Shown piece after piece: positions 59,709-64,000 of a stretch of DNA of 64,000 nt (within the stretch, counting starts at the first letter, position 1; every line of letters starts with the position of its first letter). Source of the DNA: Spirochaetales bacterium (GTDB taxonomy: Bacteria > Spirochaetota > Spirochaetia > Sphaerochaetales > Sphaerochaetaceae); the NCBI GenBank assembly GCA_012838275.1, contig DUPO01000133.1, positions 1 through 64,000 of the forward strand, read 5' to 3'. The notes under the pieces were generated by a model. It had not been told where the DNA came from. It saw nothing but the letters and a program-made list of their open reading frames with translations, and did no database searches. The position numbers and the translations under genes were made by a program.

Positions 59709-60482
59709 ATGGATGATTTGAACAAGTTGTTTTCGGAGTTCGAAAGACAGGTGGCAGAGATAACCTCCCATGCTTCCCAAGTGCATAAACTCGACTTTTC
59801 GGCAAAGCTGAGAAACGGCACATATTTCAACTTTTCCTACAATAGTGACACCTACAAAAGAAAACTCAACAGTGAGGGAAAACACCCCTACACTCCGGCT
59901 TCAGTTTTCAATGCTGTCGTTGACATCCTCGGATCCCTCGTATCACTGGCTATCTTGGTGTTCCTTGCGATAGCAATCAAACGAAGCGAACTGGGCTTTG
60001 TCACTCCGACTGTACTCATCATCCTCACCTTCAGCCTATTCGCCTTCTGTTTTGTAATGAATGCCCTCTACCACCTTTTTGATGCTACCAGCGGAGCCCG
60101 ATTTGTCTTTTCCAATGTCATGGAAGCCCTCAAGATACTCTCGTTGTCCTTTGCGAATGTCGCCCTCTCCATGCTGGTCTCTCCAGAAAAGGCATCCCTG
60201 GTCCTGTTGTTCACCCTTTTGGTGGGCGCCACAGCAGCCCTGTTGCTCTCCTTGGGAACCCAAGGGGGCAGCCGGGCCTCCCTGGCTTTTTGCATCCTTC
60301 TTCCCTATCTTCCCCTCTATGCAGTGACAAGCCTTGCCCTGCTTATGACAGCGACTCTCTTCGCCCTCTGGTCACTGGTGGGGCTGATAGCAAAAACCAA
60401 TCTTCGAATCAGGAGCAATACTACCTTTGCCCTCATCGGGGTACTCTCTTTAGGCATGAACTTCCTCTCTTTGCTTGGATAA
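59709..60482 (+). CDS. Multi-TM membrane protein, possibly distant hemolysin III-like
   Basis: Several TM segments; FVMNALYHLFDATSGARFVF resembles HlyIII SALYH motif. Confidence 0.6.
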   Translation: MDDLNKLFSEFERQVAEITSHASQVHKLDFSAKLRNGTYFNFSYNSDTYKRKLNSEGKHPYTPASVFNAVVDILGSLVSLAILVFLAIAIKRSELGFVTPTVLIILTFSLFAFCFVMNALYHLFDATSGARFVFSNVMEALKILSLSFANVALSMLVSPEKASLVLLFTLLVGATAALLLSLGTQGGSRASLAFCILLPYLPLYAVTSLALLMTATLFALWSLVGLIAKTNLRIRSNTTFALIGVLSLGMNFLSLLG

Positions 60483-60571
60483 TTTCCCCGAATGTTCCCT
60501 AATTGCAATTTTTTTAACTTTCAAAACACCAAGAGAAAGCCTATACTATTGGGGAACAAGGAGGAAAACCT

Positions 60572-61540
60572 ATGAAAATGGCAATTTTAGGTGCTGGCAA
60601 TATTGCTCGGAAAATGGCAGCAACCATAGCCGAAATGGAGAATGTCGAAGCTTACGCCGTCGCATCAAGATCACTTGACAAGGCAAAAGAGTTCGCACAA
60701 AAATGGAACATTCAAAAAGCATATGGTTCCTACGAAGAGATGGTGAATGACCCAGATGTAGATCTGGTCTACATATGCACCCCTCACTCCTTTCACTATG
60801 AGCACATGATGCTCGCCCTCGACCATGGTAAACATGTGTTGTGTGAAAAGTCCTTCACTATGAATGCCCAGCAGGCCAGGAAAGTCCTTGCATATGGAAA
60901 GGAGAAAAAGCTCCTGGTAGCTGAAGCAATATGGACACGGTATCTGCCGATGAGACTTGTACTCGACCAGATACTTGACCGCCGTGTAATTGGGGAGCCT
61001 CACTCACTGACTGCAAATCTGTGCTATCCTGTAAAGGGTGTCAGACGTCTGGTCGACCCTGAACTTGCAGGAGGGGCCTTATTGGATGTGGGTGTCTACC
61101 CGATCAATTTCGCCATGATGGTCTTCGGAAACCAGATAGAGGAGATATCCTCCACCTGTATCAAGACAGATAGTGGCGTTGACGAGTCGAACAGCATCAC
61201 CCTCACCTTCAAGAGAGGCAAGATGGCTGTATTGCACAGTTCCATGGTAAGCACCAGTGACCGCAGAGGTGCTATATTTGGAAGCCGTGGCTTCATCGAA
61301 TTTCTGAATATCAATAACTGTGAAGGGATTAATGTATATGACAAGGATTACAACCTTGTGGAAACATATAAGCCTTTCAGGTACATCACCGGATTCGAAC
61401 ATCAGGTGGAAGCATGTAGAAAGGCTATTGAGGAAGGGGAGCTCGAATGCAAGCAGATGCCGCATAGCGAGATTATTCGTGTCATGGAAGTCATGGACAC
61501 TTTGAGAAAACAATGGGGAATCAAATTCCCAACGGAGTAG
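60572..61540 (+). CDS. Gfo/Idh/MocA family oxidoreductase
   Basis: AILGAGNIARKMA Rossmann motif, VYICTPHSFHYEHMMLALDHGKHVLCEKSFTMNAQQA. Confidence 0.93.
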   Translation: MKMAILGAGNIARKMAATIAEMENVEAYAVASRSLDKAKEFAQKWNIQKAYGSYEEMVNDPDVDLVYICTPHSFHYEHMMLALDHGKHVLCEKSFTMNAQQARKVLAYGKEKKLLVAEAIWTRYLPMRLVLDQILDRRVIGEPHSLTANLCYPVKGVRRLVDPELAGGALLDVGVYPINFAMMVFGNQIEEISSTCIKTDSGVDESNSITLTFKRGKMAVLHSSMVSTSDRRGAIFGSRGFIEFLNINNCEGINVYDKDYNLVETYKPFRYITGFEHQVEACRKAIEEGELECKQMPHSEIIRVMEVMDTLRKQWGIKFPTE

Positions 61541-61542
61541 GT

Positions 61543-62037
61543 ATGGAACTTGACGAGAGAATGGCAATTGTGTCGGCACAAGAGGAATTGTTGAGATTTG
61601 AGACCTTTACCCATGAGGATGCGTGGGAGTTGGGTAAGATATTCGTAGCAGAGGCTATGGATAAGGATCTGAAGATTGCTATCTCTATCAAGCTAATGAG
61701 TGGACTTACCCTATTTCAGTACTCAGCTGAAGGTGCCAACCTCAGCAATGAGACTTGGATAGACCGTAAGTTCAGAACAGTCTTGAATTTTGAGATGAGC
61801 ACCTTACGTTACTCTTTATGGCTGAAACAGAGAGGAACTACCCTTGTAGAGAGGGGCCTGGACCCTACCAAGTTTGTTGCTTGTGGCGGAGGCTTCCCGA
61901 TCTATGTCGAAGGCGTAGGAACAGTTGGGGTTGCGATCGTATCGGGTCTGACCGATCTGCGCGACCATGAAGTGCTGGTCAACTGCATCAGTCGTTACAT
62001 CGGCGAGGATAATGTCCCACACTACCCTGTCATGTAA
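61543..62037 (+). CDS. UPF0303 / HbpS-like (heme-degrading domain) protein
   Basis: LSNETWIDRKFRTVLNFEMSTLR, ACGGGFPIYVEGVGTVGVAIVSGL. Confidence 0.82.
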   Translation: MELDERMAIVSAQEELLRFETFTHEDAWELGKIFVAEAMDKDLKIAISIKLMSGLTLFQYSAEGANLSNETWIDRKFRTVLNFEMSTLRYSLWLKQRGTTLVERGLDPTKFVACGGGFPIYVEGVGTVGVAIVSGLTDLRDHEVLVNCISRYIGEDNVPHYPVM

Positions 62038-62053
62038 CCGGATTTGAACGTTT

Positions 62054-62086
62054 AAAAAGACCCGAGGCCTAGGCTTCGGGTTTTTT
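62054..62086. terminator. Bidirectional terminator between convergent genes
   Basis: AAAAAGACCCGAGGCCTAGGCTTCGGGTTTTTT. Confidence 0.85.
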
Positions 62087-62653
62087 CTTCTTGAGCAGAT
62101 GCATGTAGTACTCCCTCTCGATCTTTGAATGCTTGATCCCAAGCTGCGTGAGAAGGTCCAGAAGCGTCTTTTTGGCAAGATTCACCCTAGAGTGATCTTC
62201 AAGGACAAACTCCATCTCGATGAACCAGCCAAGAGTTGCTATCTCAACCAATTCTATTGTTAACTGAGGGAGATCTTTAGATGCGGTATAGGTGTAGAGA
62301 AACCCTTTTTTTGTTTTGGTGATGTACGTCACATACCCCAGACTGAGGAAAAACTGAAGGGCCGCCCCTCCCTGATCAGAGGTAGAAGTGAATTCAACCT
62401 CCTCATTCACCTCAATGCCATCCTTGATCGCCTTATTCTTATAGGTAAATACCAAGGACCCTTCCATGGATTCGAAAGATCTGCCGGTCTGCTCCGCCCT
62501 GATACGAAACAGGGCATCCTCGCCTTCAAGGCTGAGGTAGGTATCTTCCTTCAGTTCACACCGGGCAAGCGATATGCCGGCAAGTGCTTCAATGCGTTGC
62601 TGTAAGAGAAGAGGTTCTGCAACATGGGCTTTCAGTTCCACTTCCAAGGCCAT
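62069..62653 (-). CDS. CYTH-domain protein (class IV adenylate cyclase-like)
   Basis: MALEVELKAHV (ExExK), later LTIELVEI / GWFIEMEFVLED. Confidence 0.87.
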   Translation of the reverse strand: MALEVELKAHVAEPLLLQQRIEALAGISLARCELKEDTYLSLEGEDALFRIRAEQTGRSFESMEGSLVFTYKNKAIKDGIEVNEEVEFTSTSDQGGAALQFFLSLGYVTYITKTKKGFLYTYTASKDLPQLTIELVEIATLGWFIEMEFVLEDHSRVNLAKKTLLDLLTQLGIKHSKIEREYYMHLLKKKKPEA

Positions 62654-62654
62654 A

Positions 62655-63431
62655 TCAGTCTTTCCAAGGGAAGATCATATTCCGGAGGGAACGGTGTCCG
62701 ACACTCTCCTGCTCATCATAGAGCAGCTCGTCCCAAGGGATATTTTTCTTGTCGGCTTCGGGGTTCTCTTCAAAATAGTCATATTTGTACATCAAGAGTT
62801 TGGTTGCATCACTGGAGGCGAGCAACATACCAGTGATCCCAGGGGCCAGACCAGCAAGCATGACTGAAATGGCTAGGTTTATCATCTGGTAAATCGCCTG
62901 GAAAAGGGAAAATCCTAGGTTATCAAGAAGGAGGATGAAGCTTTTTTTCAGGGTCTTTACCGGAGTATCCCCACGCATATGGTAAAACAGTGGGAAATAA
63001 TACATCAATGCGAGGCTCAAGGCTGCAAATACCCAAAACAGCACCACAGAGAGTACCGTACCTACAATGTTTCCATAGCTGAGATAGAAGGGAATGACAA
63101 GAAGGATGAGGGTTACATTCAACACCAGCAGAGCCCAGAACAGCAGAGCATGACGCCATGACTCCCTGATACCCCGCTTGAAACCATCAAAGCCTCCACG
63201 TTCGTAGCGGCTATAGGAGTACGTTGAGGAGGCGCTTCCAGCAAAGAAGAAGGCAAACAAGCCCAAAGAGAGCACCATCACCAACATGCTAAGAGCCATA
63301 TTGACTTCACCAAGACTCAGACCGCCCATCAGGGCTAACACTACCAGGAGAAACCCCAGGTTGTGGATAACCATCCCAATGAGGTTGTCCCATCCATCGA
63401 AAAATGCTTTTTTTAAGAAGAATCCAATCAT
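62655..63431 (-). CDS. Multi-TM membrane protein (DUF624/YesL-like topology)
   Basis: About six TM segments; family assignment uncertain. Confidence 0.65.
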   Translation of the reverse strand: MIGFFLKKAFFDGWDNLIGMVIHNLGFLLVVLALMGGLSLGEVNMALSMLVMVLSLGLFAFFFAGSASSTYSYSRYERGGFDGFKRGIRESWRHALLFWALLVLNVTLILLVIPFYLSYGNIVGTVLSVVLFWVFAALSLALMYYFPLFYHMRGDTPVKTLKKSFILLLDNLGFSLFQAIYQMINLAISVMLAGLAPGITGMLLASSDATKLLMYKYDYFEENPEADKKNIPWDELLYDEQESVGHRSLRNMIFPWKD

Positions 63432-63794
63432 GCTTCAAGAGTAGCGATATCGTGAAGATAAGGCAAGCGTTTTTGTTTCATGGGACGGGCTTGGACAAGG
63501 AATACATAGGGTTTCTACCCTTTTAATCCCTTCTACAACCCAGCAAACTGGAAACGACAGGCCTTCAACACCTACCTATCAACCTAGCGGCAGCAGGGGT
63601 TCATATACCCCCTGAGATGGGATTTTCAACGATGATTGTTCACTGACCGGTAACATTAGGGCCTTAAATCAACCTCGAACCGTCTGAAAGTCTCGGATGA
63701 CATTTGCTAACTGTTTGCCCGATTGATGGTTACGCGACTGCTTGCCTGTCAAATCAAGGTATTGGCTTTGAAAAAATTCTTTACAAAAACCCTC

Positions 63795-63823
63795 TTGACT
63801 AACCTTAGGGCATTTACTATTAT
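63795..63823 (+). promoter_or_regulatory. Promoter of tRNA-Met
   Basis: TTGACT - 17 bp - TATTAT, 26 bp upstream of the tRNA. Confidence 0.7.
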
Positions 63824-63848
63824 GCAAGGGTTGTTTGACACAACAGAC

Positions 63849-63920
63849 GGCGGCATAGCTCAGTTGGTAGAGCAAACGGCTCATATCCGTTAGGTCAGGG
63901 GTCCGAGTCCCTTTGCCGCT
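63849..63920 (+). tRNA. tRNA with CAT anticodon (elongator Met most likely)
   Basis: 72 nt cloverleaf: GGCGGCA/TGCCGCT acceptor, AACGG-CTCATAT-CCGTT anticodon arm, T-arm AGGGG-TCCGAGT-CCCTT. Confidence 0.92.
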
Positions 63921-64000
63921 ACTAGAAACCTTCCTCAAGCAGGAAGGTTTCTTTTTTGTTTACGGCCCTGCCCTACTTCAGATATCCTAGCCACTTATCC

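Noticed and set aside
63669-63938. 89-aa minus-strand ORF MRKVSSSGKGTRTPDLTDMSRLLYQLSYAAV...
   Set aside because: Translation antisense to tRNA-Met; this 'GTRTPDLTDMSRLLYQLSYAA' peptide is a well-known spurious annotation from tRNA genes.
1-64000. CRISPR arrays, prophage, integrons, defence islands
   Set aside because: No regularly spaced repeats, cas genes, phage structural genes, integrases or recognisable restriction/toxin systems were seen.

Overview
This 64 kb window is gene-dense chromosome that looks like a Sphaerochaeta-type spirochaete. That placement is an inference from protein families and gene order: a V/A-type ATPase with a DUF2764 gene in the operon, a spirochaete-style OstA/LptD-like protein, and split chromate transporters. 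Most of it is housekeeping. Recognised blocks are map/nusB, a SurA/PrsA-like PPIase, gapA-pgk-tpiA-secG, phoH / 7TM-HD hydrolase / ybeY / CBS protein, uvrA, ispG, the V-ATPase operon, mutS2, rsgA, an RluD-type pseudouridine synthase, guaB, adk, an extended UPRT-like gene and RNase HI. Accessory modules are a maltodextrin operon (GH13, MalE/F/G-like, amylosucrase-like GH13, LacI regulator, MalQ) and a B12 ABC importer behind a cobalamin riboswitch. Two tRNAs are present: Val(TAC) and Met(CAT). I see no prophage, CRISPR array or intact mobile element. The most interesting signals are regulatory or small-ORF scale. They include a CsoR-like palindrome in front of a two-gene SHOCT cassette, a perfect 31-bp palindrome before a degenerate GIY-YIG-like/DUF6530-like pair, and a hairpin covering both SD and start codon of an orphan gene. 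Others are strong inverted repeats 5' of guaB, a 52-bp perfect inverted repeat after the V-ATPase operon, and a LacI-type operator between the -35 and -10 of the maltodextrin promoter. I did not find convincing evidence of a large novel multi-gene system.
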